From Flammeovirgaceae bacterium SG7u.111 (lineage in GTDB: Bacteria > Bacteroidota > Bacteroidia > Cytophagales > Flammeovirgaceae), in the NCBI GenBank assembly GCA_034044135.1, contig CP139021.1:6091635-6155634 (forward strand): 64,000 bases of DNA, written 5' to 3'. Position 1 is the stretch's first letter. The number at the start of each line of letters is the position of its first letter. Positions 36,746 to 45,312 of this stretch are shown one piece after another. The position numbers were made by a program, and so were the translations under genes. The notes beneath the pieces are model-generated. The model was given only the letters and a program-made list of their open reading frames with translations. It was not told the origin of the DNA and made no database searches.

Positions 36746-37723
36746 TTATTTTTCGCGGTTGATAATTTTCTCCACAAAAGCGATAAGTTCAGACCTCTTA
36801 TCTTCGGTTGTATCTATTTGCTCAATTAGCTGGAAAGCTTTTGAAAAATACAACTCCATCTTTAACTCTGTAGTATACTTGATTTCTAAATTATTATAAA
36901 TTTTTGTGACAGCCTTTACTTTCTTCTCGTTATCAAAGTCCTTTGCCGCAAGCCAATGCGCCAGTTGTTCGGCATCTTCCCCTGTTGCTTTTTCCAAAGC
37001 TTTTATCAAAAGAAATGTCTTTTTGTTGGCTATTATATCGCCACCAACCTGTTTGCCAAATTTAGATTGGTCTCCAAATACATCTAAGAGATCATCTTTA
37101 AGCTGAAAACCCATTCCCAAATTCACCCCAAACTCTCTCAATAAATCCGCATTTTTATCATCTGCCCCTCCTACTATTGCTCCCATCTGTAGGCTCAACC
37201 CAAGTAAAACAGCAGTTTTGAGCCGAATCATGTTCAGGTAATCCTCCTCAGAAATACGATCAATTTTTTCAAAGTTCATGTCAAACTGCTGTCCTTCACA
37301 AACTTCACATGCACAGCGGTTAAAAAGTTTAGCCATTTTACCCATATGGGGCACGTCATTTTCTAACAATAACTCATAAGCCTTTACCAACATCACATCT
37401 CCCGATAGGATAGCTACATTATTACCCCATTTTTCATGCACGGTCTCATTTCCCCGCCTGAGAGGAGCATTGTCCATTATATCATCGTGCATCAGGGTAA
37501 AATTATGAAACACTTCAATAGCTAAAGCTGGATAAAGGGCTTTGGAATAATCATTGGAAAATAAATGACAACCTAGCAAAGTAAGAACAGGGCGCATCCT
37601 TTTCCCTCCCAAATCAAGTATGTACCTAATCGGTTGATAAAGCTCTACTGGCTCTACTTCTAAATTGATCTTATTAATTTCTTCAGCTAAAAAAGACTGC
37701 GCTTCACTAATTTCGAATTTCAT
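36746..37723 (-). CDS. Polyprenyl (trans-isoprenyl) diphosphate synthase
   Basis: A 325-residue enzyme that chains isopentenyl diphosphate onto an allylic diphosphate. The first Asp-rich motif is HDDIMDNAPLRRG with Asp80, Asp81 and Asp84, and the second is QLKDDLLDVFGD near 208-219. The residues upstream of the first motif are aromatic and Leu (FHNFTLMHDD), which is compatible with a C15 to C20 or longer product; chain length cannot be fixed from sequence alone. In this phylum the product would feed menaquinone or carotenoid synthesis. Confidence 0.93.
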   Translation of the reverse strand: MKFEISEAQSFLAEEINKINLEVEPVELYQPIRYILDLGGKRMRPVLTLLGCHLFSNDYSKALYPALAIEVFHNFTLMHDDIMDNAPLRRGNETVHEKWGNNVAILSGDVMLVKAYELLLENDVPHMGKMAKLFNRCACEVCEGQQFDMNFEKIDRISEEDYLNMIRLKTAVLLGLSLQMGAIVGGADDKNADLLREFGVNLGMGFQLKDDLLDVFGDQSKFGKQVGGDIIANKKTFLLIKALEKATGEDAEQLAHWLAAKDFDNEKKVKAVTKIYNNLEIKYTTELKMELYFSKAFQLIEQIDTTEDKRSELIAFVEKIINREK

Positions 37724-37952
37724 AAAAATAAAAAGTGGTTTGATTCAAATCGTTTGGCAATGGAGTTTACCTTCCAAATTTATACTTTAGCGGCGATACT
37801 TCTCCCGAAAAAAAATGCTTTCTACTTTTGACCATAGATAAGAAGCATATTTTTTCACCAAACTTCCTATTTTGATATGGGTTAGAACCCAAAAATCAGA
37901 ACTAGGTTATAATAATTCTTAAATTGCTTTTAGAAAAAGCTAAAAAAGCCAC

Positions 37953-38867
37953 ATGACGAGTAAATTAAAAATTCTTATTGGGATCAATATTGCTTTAGCC
38001 ATTGGAGTTGTTCTATCATTCCAGACCTCTGAAAGTTCTAGCACTCTCGATATGAACACAAGGGTATTTTCCCTTAACGATACGACCCTCACTATCACCA
38101 AAATTCAGTTAGGCGAGGATATACTAGAAACAAAAGGCCCTGAACAATGGATGCTGAACAGCACCTATCCTGTAAATGCTCAGCGGATAGAATCATTGGT
38201 TCAGTTATTTCAAAAAATTGAGGTAAAGCGCCCCGTTGGCGATTCTTTTAAGGCTGAAGTGGAAAAAGAACTAGCACGAAATCCCATAGACATCCATGTG
38301 TTTTCTGGTCCGACCGAAGCCTTGAACTATAAAATAGCCAAGCAGGGAAACGAAACTTATGCATCACTTCCCGACGGACAATTGTTCAGTATTTATGTAC
38401 CAGGCACATATCTGGATTTGTACACTATTTTGGATATAGACGAGCAAGACTGGCGCGACAAGCGAGTACTTCTCACCAGTTGGAGAACCCTTAAGAGGAT
38501 GGAGGTAAAATACCCAGGGGATACTGAAAACAGCTTTACCGTAGAATTTGACTCTGTATTTTATAAAGTACCAGGTATCCAACAACTGGACTCTGCAAAA
38601 CTCTACGCCTATATCCAACAGTTCCAAACCTTTAGGGTAGAAGAATTTGTACAAAGAAGCTCTTTGAGAGATAGTCTTAGAAGACAGCAAGCCATGTGTA
38701 TAATCACTCTTAACGACCTTTACCGAGAGCAAGACAACGAACTATTACTCTACCCAGGAAAAGATGTTTTTTATGGAATATCTCAAAAAACAAACGAAGC
38801 TGTAACCCTCAACCGAAATATGCTACGAAACTTTTTAGTGAGCCGAAAAGAGTTTATAAAACAATAG
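37953..38867 (+). CDS. DUF4340 domain protein
   Basis: A 304-residue protein with one N-terminal TM helix (about 7-23) and a large extracytoplasmic part, matching the DUF4340 family (WMLNSTYPVNAQRIESLV, YLDLYTILDIDEQDWRDKRVL). In Bacteroidota, DUF4340 domains often accompany GldG-like ABC export genes, but no such gene is beside this one. The C-terminal 100 residues are less characteristic. It is convergent with the TPR lipoprotein gene. Function is unknown. Confidence 0.75.
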   Translation: MTSKLKILIGINIALAIGVVLSFQTSESSSTLDMNTRVFSLNDTTLTITKIQLGEDILETKGPEQWMLNSTYPVNAQRIESLVQLFQKIEVKRPVGDSFKAEVEKELARNPIDIHVFSGPTEALNYKIAKQGNETYASLPDGQLFSIYVPGTYLDLYTILDIDEQDWRDKRVLLTSWRTLKRMEVKYPGDTENSFTVEFDSVFYKVPGIQQLDSAKLYAYIQQFQTFRVEEFVQRSSLRDSLRRQQAMCIITLNDLYREQDNELLLYPGKDVFYGISQKTNEAVTLNRNMLRNFLVSRKEFIKQ

Positions 38868-39045
38868 GCTATATCTTGTTTGTGACAAGAAAGATATTTC
38901 CAAATAACTACTAGCGGGTACGGTTTAGACCAAAGCCGAATAGGGAAAAGCCAAAAAACAAGGCTGTTTTCGATTGGTTCGGTTATCAATTCCCATGGGA
39001 AGAAAGTTTAAATAGTGAGAATTCTTCAGAAGCTTTTGCGCTATT

Positions 39046-40113
39046 TTAAAATGTACCAGAAAACTCTCTGAAATTAATTTTTCGTATGACCCTTCTGATG
39101 TTCCACGAGATACGTGTATTGGTGCTGTCAACTGTTGCGGCTTGCTTATAAGAAACTAATGCCTCATCTAGGTCATCCAGATAGTATTCATAAATATATC
39201 CTAACTCAAAGTACCCATTTTCAATATCTGGTTTTTGGACTAGGGCCCGTTTGTAGTACGTTTCTGCTTGGGAAAAAGCACCTTTCTTGAGTTCGTACCG
39301 TGCTTTTTTAATATTCGCTTCCCACATTTGCTTATTCATCCTAAGTGCCTGATCGTACCAATAATTGGATGAATCGATCCCAAAAACCTTCTCAACAGCT
39401 TCGCCAGTTTGGTAGTAGAACAAATCGTCGGGCTGGGCCAAATCTAGGCCCTTATTCGCATACTCCAATGCTATCTTAGGTGCTTGATATTTATTGTACA
39501 ATCCTATAAGCTGATTGTAGGTAGGGGTATTGCCTGGATACAATTCTAATGCATGGTTCAACTGCTGAACTGCTGCCGTAGTATCTTCCATTTCGACTAG
39601 GATACTTCCAATATAATGTGGGATTTGATAGTGACTGGGAAGGCTACCTTGCGCTTTCCTCAAATAGGCTAAGGCATCTTCTCTGTTGCTGTCCAAGTAA
39701 CAAAGTTCTCCCATAAGCATGTCTAATTCAGGCAAAATAAACCCCTTCCTCTCCGCTGCTTTTGCAGCTGCCAATGCCTCGCCATACTCTTCTTGCTCTT
39801 TTAACACCTTGGCCTTCACGAAAAAGTACTTCCCTTCACTGCTCTCTCGCTGAATAGCTCCATTTATATCTCTCAATGCGGCATTTATCCTTTCTGCATC
39901 TAGGTTCAGTAATGATCTTTTGTAATAATAGTAATCGTTATTTGGATTACTCCGAATCACATCGTTCATAAACTGAATTTTTACCACTAGCTTATTATTG
40001 GCTTCGCTAGGCAAAGGTGCAATGTAATCATCTTTGAGCCTTGCAGGTCCGCATGACCACAATCCAATTCCAGCAACAGCTAATAATAGGTATGAATAAA
40101 AACGTATCTGCAT
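39046..40113 (-). CDS. Tetratricopeptide-repeat lipoprotein
   Basis: A 355-residue TPR protein. I chose the ATG at 40113, which gives MQIRFYSYLLLAVAGIGLWSCGP, a lipoprotein signal with lipobox LWSC; the frame extends to 40167 without adding a better start. At least seven TPR-like pairs run through the rest (for example ALRDINGAIQRESSEGKYFFVKA; YKRALVQKPDIENGYFELGYIYE). Such proteins hold complexes together in the periplasm or outer membrane. It lies 57 bases after the small membrane protein and probably belongs to its operon. Confidence 0.85.
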   Translation of the reverse strand: MQIRFYSYLLLAVAGIGLWSCGPARLKDDYIAPLPSEANNKLVVKIQFMNDVIRSNPNNDYYYYKRSLLNLDAERINAALRDINGAIQRESSEGKYFFVKAKVLKEQEEYGEALAAAKAAERKGFILPELDMLMGELCYLDSNREDALAYLRKAQGSLPSHYQIPHYIGSILVEMEDTTAAVQQLNHALELYPGNTPTYNQLIGLYNKYQAPKIALEYANKGLDLAQPDDLFYYQTGEAVEKVFGIDSSNYWYDQALRMNKQMWEANIKKARYELKKGAFSQAETYYKRALVQKPDIENGYFELGYIYEYYLDDLDEALVSYKQAATVDSTNTRISWNIRRVIRKINFREFSGTF

Positions 40114-40170
40114 AAAGTAAAACAATATAAGGGAAAACCGTAACCTCCGATAAGTTACTAATACCACTTG

Positions 40171-40632
40171 TTAAAAATAAAAAAAATAGCCCAAAAGCCC
40201 CATTACCGATACAATTATAAAATAACCCGGCAATGTGATAAGGTAATGCTCAACTTTTCCCGTTGGGTTTCTGATTGAAGCCTGACCTTTCAACGCTTTT
40301 CGCTGCTTACGCCCCGACAAATATAGGTAAGACGAGCATGGTATTACCCAACTCAGAAACAAGGTAACGGAAGAATAAAGTAATATCCTACTGATTCCCC
40401 ACAATTTGTCTACAGGTAGCATCTCTCCCAAACCCCACAAAACTGCACAAATAACTAAAACGATTACTGTTGCCGACAATACTGAAGCCCAACCGACTTT
40501 CACCTTGTTTTTTGCACTTCGGATGGGGTCTCTTTGGGGCAAAAGCATTGCTAAGGCTAAGCCCAATAGTACAAAAAGCCCTGGAACTACAACTATGTTC
40601 AAGGTAAAATAGATGAGTAACTTCATCAGCAA
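40171..40632 (-). CDS. Hypothetical membrane protein, 153 aa, four TM helices
   Basis: No family recognised. Four hydrophobic helices can be seen (about 7-29, 48-70, 81-102, 128-150), with positively charged loops RDPIRSAKNKVK and SGRKQRKALKG between them. It starts one base after the sulfatase stop, so it is translationally linked to that gene. A role with the sulfatase is possible but unsupported. Confidence 0.7.
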   Translation of the reverse strand: MLMKLLIYFTLNIVVVPGLFVLLGLALAMLLPQRDPIRSAKNKVKVGWASVLSATVIVLVICAVLWGLGEMLPVDKLWGISRILLYSSVTLFLSWVIPCSSYLYLSGRKQRKALKGQASIRNPTGKVEHYLITLPGYFIIVSVMGLLGYFFYF

Positions 40633-40633
40633 T

Positions 40634-42430
40634 TTATTCCGTTTTGATTAGTGTCAAATTTTTAAACTCGCCAACTTGGCTTGTAGGCACTTCCGTTGCC
40701 CTAATGGTAAGCTGCCTAACTCCAGGAGATATTTCTATCTCCCCTAACTCTACAGTCTCCCAATCTTTCTCGTAAACTTCCTTTCTAGAGATTCGATCTG
40801 GACTTGGGTAATAACTTGGATCAAAGGGTTTTATAATTTTCCCTACAACCTTATTTTCCCCTGCCGTAAGTTGTATCTGCGAACCAATATTCTCTTCTGG
40901 GCAAGTATAAGAAATATATGCTTTGTACTTACCATATGCTGCTACTTCCACCTTCCAATATAATTGGTCTGAAGTAGAAGTCCAGTTTACGAGCCAATCG
41001 TGAGCCCAACCATGCCCTTCCTTGAATTTGAGCCCTCCTTCAAAATTACTCTCATGAGCAGGTAGTACTATTTTTTGCTGATCTTCAAAACCCATGGGAA
41101 TACTTCGCAAATCATATACTTCGGCAGACACATCCGCAAACCAAGTTAGGTATTCACCTTTTAGACTATCGAGTAAACCAGGCTTTTCTTCTGAAAGGTC
41201 ATGCTGCTCTCTTGGGTCTTCTAGCATGTCGAAAAGCTCGCCACCTTTATTGCCTTCAAACACCAAGCGATATCTACTATTCCTTAAAGCCCCTTTTTTG
41301 AACGGATCTAATTCTCTATCAGATTGTTGGGTGAAAATTATTCGATCTGGCCAGCCTTCCTCTTTCCCCATTAACAAAGGAGAAATATCTTTTCCATCTA
41401 GCACTAACCCTTTGGGCAAATCAATTTGGCAAAGAGACGCTAACGTAGGTAACACATCAATATGAGCCGCAAGCTTTCCCGATTTGACACCCTTAGGAAA
41501 ATGACCTTTCCATTGGGCAAAAAATGGCACTCTTACCCCACCTTCATGTACAGAACCTTTTATTCCTTTCATGCCTGCATTGAACCTATGACCATTGGGT
41601 CCATTATCTGTCAAATAAATGATAATCGTATTTTCTGACAGCCCCAACTTTTCTACTTCAGTAAAGATTCGACCAACATTCTCATCCATATTTTCACACA
41701 TTCCATAAACCGCAGCAGCCTTTCTACGCTCTGCCTCATCTTCAATGGCTGTGAGATTATTATAATACTTATCGTAATACTTATCAGGAACTTGAAACGG
41801 GCTGTGAGGAACATTATAGGGAATATAGCATAGAAACGGCGCATTTTTATTTTCTTTAATAAAAGAAATGGCTTCATCCGTTAGCGCGTCAGTAATAAAA
41901 CCCTTTGTTGAAAAAGGCTCTCCATTTTTTTCAAGTTTTGTTCCGAAGTAGTTATTCCAATGACCTGCACAAAACCCTATAAACTCATCAAATCCTTGCT
42001 GATTTGGGTGGTAAGGAAAATGAGCTCCATTATGCCACTTCCCAAAGCATCCAGTTTTATATCCTGCGTTGTTAAAAACTTCCCCTATGGTAATTTCTTC
42101 CCCTCTCATATTTTCCAAACCATCTGAAACCCAACGAGTACCTGTCCGGAGGTTATACCGACCAGTTAGAAGACTTGCTCTTGTTGGTGCACATAAGGGA
42201 GATACATAAAATCTATCCATCCTCACCCCATCTATTGCCATCTTATCCAGTACTGGAGTATGAATACTTTCATTTCCATGGATACCCAAATCCCCATAGC
42301 CCTGATCATCGGTAAGGATTAATATTACATTAGGACGAGTAGTTGCTTTTTCAGGGTTCCTCTCCTGATCTGAGCAAGAAAAAAGTATAGGTATATAAAT
42401 TAAAAATAGTAAGAGGTTTTTCATCTTCAA
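40634..42430 (-). CDS. Lipoprotein sulfatase with C-terminal accessory domain
   Basis: A 598-residue arylsulfatase-type enzyme, likely active on sulfated polysaccharides such as those of algae. The N-terminus is a lipoprotein signal (lipobox LFSC, Cys19). Metal ligands DD at 41-42 (ILTDDQGYGD) and the signature CAPTRAS starting at Cys80 mark a Cys-type sulfatase that needs formylglycine activation by a separate enzyme; no such gene is in the window. Residues about 33-430 are the sulfatase domain. Residues about 450-595 form an extra beta-rich domain (YWKVEVAAYGKYKAYISYTC) that looks like a carbohydrate-binding module. It follows a sugar isomerase gene. Confidence 0.92.
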   Translation of the reverse strand: MKMKNLLLFLIYIPILFSCSDQERNPEKATTRPNVILILTDDQGYGDLGIHGNESIHTPVLDKMAIDGVRMDRFYVSPLCAPTRASLLTGRYNLRTGTRWVSDGLENMRGEEITIGEVFNNAGYKTGCFGKWHNGAHFPYHPNQQGFDEFIGFCAGHWNNYFGTKLEKNGEPFSTKGFITDALTDEAISFIKENKNAPFLCYIPYNVPHSPFQVPDKYYDKYYNNLTAIEDEAERRKAAAVYGMCENMDENVGRIFTEVEKLGLSENTIIIYLTDNGPNGHRFNAGMKGIKGSVHEGGVRVPFFAQWKGHFPKGVKSGKLAAHIDVLPTLASLCQIDLPKGLVLDGKDISPLLMGKEEGWPDRIIFTQQSDRELDPFKKGALRNSRYRLVFEGNKGGELFDMLEDPREQHDLSEEKPGLLDSLKGEYLTWFADVSAEVYDLRSIPMGFEDQQKIVLPAHESNFEGGLKFKEGHGWAHDWLVNWTSTSDQLYWKVEVAAYGKYKAYISYTCPEENIGSQIQLTAGENKVVGKIIKPFDPSYYPSPDRISRKEVYEKDWETVELGEIEISPGVRQLTIRATEVPTSQVGEFKNLTLIKTE

Positions 42431-42504
42431 TTTCGTAAAACACGGTAACTCTTAGTAATCGACAAAGATAGCCTCCTTATCAAGTCAGAGTTTGGTTGAT
42501 AGTT

Positions 42505-42538
42505 TTAAAAGAAAAGGCAACCTTTTTACAGGCTGCCT
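42505..42538 (-). terminator. Terminator after the sugar isomerase gene
   Basis: Eight-base stem (42515-42522 with 42531-42538, one G-T pair) and on the minus strand a T-rich tail TTTTCTTTT. It suggests the sulfatase has its own promoter or depends on read-through. Confidence 0.65.
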
Positions 42539-42559
42539 AAAATGTCATAATTCTGTAAC

Positions 42560-43600
42560 TTATGAATATTGAGGAGTTAACTCTTCCCTTACTCTTTCAA
42601 GTAATTGCTTAGTTTGGAGAATGCCTTCTTCTTCGGGAAGGTTACTTCCTTCAAACTCAATTCCAACATATCCCCTGTAACCTGCATCTAGCACTATTTT
42701 CATCATCTTGTGATAATCAATATCTACCTCATTTCCATCGGGATTAAAATCATAGGCTTTAGCACTCACTGCCTTTGCATAAGGCATAAGCTCAGTAACA
42801 CCTTGATAACGATCGTACATTTCCGTTTCGCTAATTCTAAAGTTACCGAAATCAGGTAAAGTACCCACCCTAGGGTGATCAGCCATTTTCATCACTTCAA
42901 CCAACCACTTTCCATTACTTGAAAAGCCTCCATGATTCTCCACAATTACATTTATACCATGTCCATCCGCAAACTCACCCAACATTCTTAACCCTTCTGC
43001 CGCTCCTTTTTGTTGTTCTTCATAAGTACCAGAACTTTGAGCATTAACTCTTATGGAATGACAACCTAAAAACGCTGCAGCCTCTACCCATTTATAATGG
43101 GCCTCTACCGATTTTTTACGTTCTTCTGCATCTGAATTCCCAATTGCCCCTTCATTGTCACACATAATCAAAAGGCTTTGTATCCCTTCACCCTCACACC
43201 TATTTTTGAGCTCTGCCAAATACTTAGTGTCCCTTGCTCTATCAAAAAAGCAAGTATTCACATATTCTACAGCATCAAAGCCTAACGAGCGAGCTTTGGC
43301 TGGAAAATCAATATTCTTGAGAGAGCCTTGTGATATTATGGATTGATAATCATTTTTCATCCGGTAGGCGAAATCTTGCCAATCAGTTATATTTTTTATG
43401 GAGTCACCAAAAATCGCATTATGAAATGACCATTCTGCAAGGGAAATCTTAAATATTGGTGCAGCAACAGTAGCTTTTCCCTCAGTAACAATTTCTTTAG
43501 CTTCTTCTTTTTGGGTACTTGTAGAGCAAGCTGTAAAAGTACCAACACTCAAGCTTGCCGAAACAGCAGCAGTCGTTTTAATAAATTTTCTTCTCTTCAT
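42560..43600 (-). CDS. Sugar phosphate isomerase/epimerase (TIM barrel), exported
   Basis: A 346-residue protein of the xylose-isomerase-like TIM-barrel group. The N-terminus MKRRKFIKTTAAVSASLSVG fits a twin-arginine type signal in relaxed form and is followed by TACSTST, a possible lipobox. Motifs include FDAVEYVNTCFF, NVIVENHGGFSSNG (metal-binding Glu and His near residues 220-223), LPDFGNFR (metal Asp) and YVGIEFEGSNLPEEEG (metal Glu). Such proteins isomerise or epimerise sugars, and the substrate is unknown. Placement before a sulfatase suggests polysaccharide or sulfated sugar use. Confidence 0.85.
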   Translation of the reverse strand: MKRRKFIKTTAAVSASLSVGTFTACSTSTQKEEAKEIVTEGKATVAAPIFKISLAEWSFHNAIFGDSIKNITDWQDFAYRMKNDYQSIISQGSLKNIDFPAKARSLGFDAVEYVNTCFFDRARDTKYLAELKNRCEGEGIQSLLIMCDNEGAIGNSDAEERKKSVEAHYKWVEAAAFLGCHSIRVNAQSSGTYEEQQKGAAEGLRMLGEFADGHGINVIVENHGGFSSNGKWLVEVMKMADHPRVGTLPDFGNFRISETEMYDRYQGVTELMPYAKAVSAKAYDFNPDGNEVDIDYHKMMKIVLDAGYRGYVGIEFEGSNLPEEEGILQTKQLLERVREELTPQYS

Positions 43601-43714
43601 GTTTTGGTAGAATTAGGTTCTTTTAAAAAAATCTAAAGTAAGTTAAAAAAGAATCGGGAAAACCTCTAAACCTAAATTCAAAAAGCCATATACTCCTGTA
43701 AAATATAAATGCAA

Positions 43715-43743
43715 TAAAAAAGGGAGTGGCTAAGCCACTCCCT
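43715..43743 (-). terminator. Terminator after the 142-aa secreted protein gene
   Basis: Eleven-base perfect arms (43721-43731, 43733-43743) around one base, with a T run on the minus strand (43720 downward). It marks the 3' end of the block that begins with the cheR-like gene. Confidence 0.85.
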
Positions 43744-43766
43744 CTGATAAGTATAAAAACTTATTT

Positions 43767-44195
43767 TTACCGTCGAAAAGCAAGTACAGCTGCTCCACAG
43801 TAACTTTTCGAATTCTTAAATGTAAAACTCAAATAATAAATCCCAGTAGAACGGCATTTGAAATTCCACCCCTCCAAAAATTTGTTATTATAAAAGTTAG
43901 ATACCATACGAGTTCTTTTAGAATCATACAATGTCCCTATAAGACCTTGAGCCCCTCCATCTTTTCCACTAATCTTTATCTCATAATTGGTATCCTTACT
44001 GAATACACAAGTATATTCTATTTTAGGTCTTCTACCTCCTCTGCCGTCTATTCTATAACTTTTGGAAAATTGAAACCCTGGAGATAGTGATTTCATACTT
44101 TTATTTACATATAACTCTGCATTACATTGAGAATATGCCACAGAACTAGTTAATATTAGAAGAATAAAAAAAGAAAATTTATATATTTTTTTCAT
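43767..44195 (-). CDS. Secreted Cys-containing protein of unknown family, 142 aa
   Basis: The ATG at 44195 gives signal peptide MKKIYKFSFFILLILTSS (cut after AYS). The mature part has four cysteines (QCNAEL, YTCVF, FKCRS, SYCGA) that could form two disulfides, and a repeated beta-strand pattern (NYEIKISGKDGG, GIYYLSFTFKNS) suggesting a small beta-sandwich. No family is recognised. It is the last gene of a minus-strand run that begins with the CheR/CheB/Sia-like genes, about 65 bases after a lipoprotein gene, and it ends in a strong terminator. It may be an exported product of that system, but this rests only on position. Confidence 0.65.
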   Translation of the reverse strand: MKKIYKFSFFILLILTSSVAYSQCNAELYVNKSMKSLSPGFQFSKSYRIDGRGGRRPKIEYTCVFSKDTNYEIKISGKDGGAQGLIGTLYDSKRTRMVSNFYNNKFLEGWNFKCRSTGIYYLSFTFKNSKSYCGAAVLAFRR

Positions 44196-44260
44196 GGTAG
44201 TTATCAATAATCAAACGGTCCAAACTTGATTAAATAAGTGGAGATAATATTTTTACAAGC

Positions 44261-45172
44261 TTAGTTTATAATCTTTCTTCTGATCGACTTTAAAAGACTT
44301 GTAATACTATCTATATCCCTATCTGTAATTTTAACAACACTTTTTGTGTTATCAACAACTACTAACATACCATCTTTTTCAACCATTGTAGGCTGACCAT
44401 ACACTGTTTCTATTTCTATTTGGTCATAGATCTTTTGAAGCTCTTTCAAATCATTTATCAATTCAGGAAAGTCTCTTCTATCCTTATAGACATCAAGAAC
44501 TAATAAAATCCTATCTAGTACGATTTTTTGTTCGCCTATTTTTTCTCTCAAGACTTCATTTTTGGTTCTATCATGAACCATAGTAGTCAAATAAAGAGCC
44601 TCTACCCATCCACCAGTAAGCAAAAGAATACTCAAGTATTCACGTTTTTGTTGCCTAAGATGGTAGTTGATCTTTTCAAAGTTAGCTGTAGTTGTTCTTA
44701 ACAACTCATCAAGATTTTCGTCAGCACTCTCTGCCAACTGCTTAAGTGTATTGTAATCGAAAAACTGACCAATACTGATTCCTTCAGCTAGTTTCTGAAC
44801 AGAATTTAGATAACTTAAAGCATCTTGATTTTTGTTATAAATGTTTGCATACCCTAAATCTGTACCATAAATACCTAAGTTTAAAGCTTGCTTAAAACTT
44901 GAGTTATATCTAGATACATTATTATAGTCATTCAAATCTGACTTTTGATACACAGTACCAACCTCTTTGATCAGTAAAGAAATTTCAAGTGGTGAAGGTA
45001 TTGATTGTAATATATCGTTGATGATATCATCTGATAATTGAGGCGCCAATTCCTCCACAACGACTTCTTTATCATGTTTGACTTCATTGCCCTGCTCTTC
45101 ATTAGATGCATTATTATCTCCGCAACCAAGTAAAAAAGCGATTGTAAATATACTTAGATACAATGTTTTCAT
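44261..45172 (-). CDS. Lipoprotein of unknown function, 303 aa
   Basis: The N-terminus MKTLYLSIFTIAFLLGCGDNN is a lipoprotein signal (lipobox LLGC). After an acidic linker (EEQGNEVKHDKEVVVEEL) the protein is mainly helical, with SLLIKEVGTVYQKSDLNDYN, YGTDLGYANIYNKNQDALSYL and LTGGWVEALYLTTMV as the most structured-looking parts. I do not recognise a family with certainty. It lies about 140 bases downstream of the ABCG-like transporter gene on the same strand, and similar alpha-helical lipoproteins can serve as periplasmic partners of exporters; that is inference. Confidence 0.65.
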   Translation of the reverse strand: MKTLYLSIFTIAFLLGCGDNNASNEEQGNEVKHDKEVVVEELAPQLSDDIINDILQSIPSPLEISLLIKEVGTVYQKSDLNDYNNVSRYNSSFKQALNLGIYGTDLGYANIYNKNQDALSYLNSVQKLAEGISIGQFFDYNTLKQLAESADENLDELLRTTTANFEKINYHLRQQKREYLSILLLTGGWVEALYLTTMVHDRTKNEVLREKIGEQKIVLDRILLVLDVYKDRRDFPELINDLKELQKIYDQIEIETVYGQPTMVEKDGMLVVVDNTKSVVKITDRDIDSITSLLKSIRRKIIN

Positions 45173-45312
45173 AAGGTATTATATCTATTAGATTTAAGAA
45201 TAGTTAAAAATGGATTCAAGAAAAATATTGATACGATAAATTAGTGATTTTTTAAACGAATCTAAAACAATCCCTCTTATTATAGCATCTTAAAAACGAT
45301 TGGTTCTCAAAG

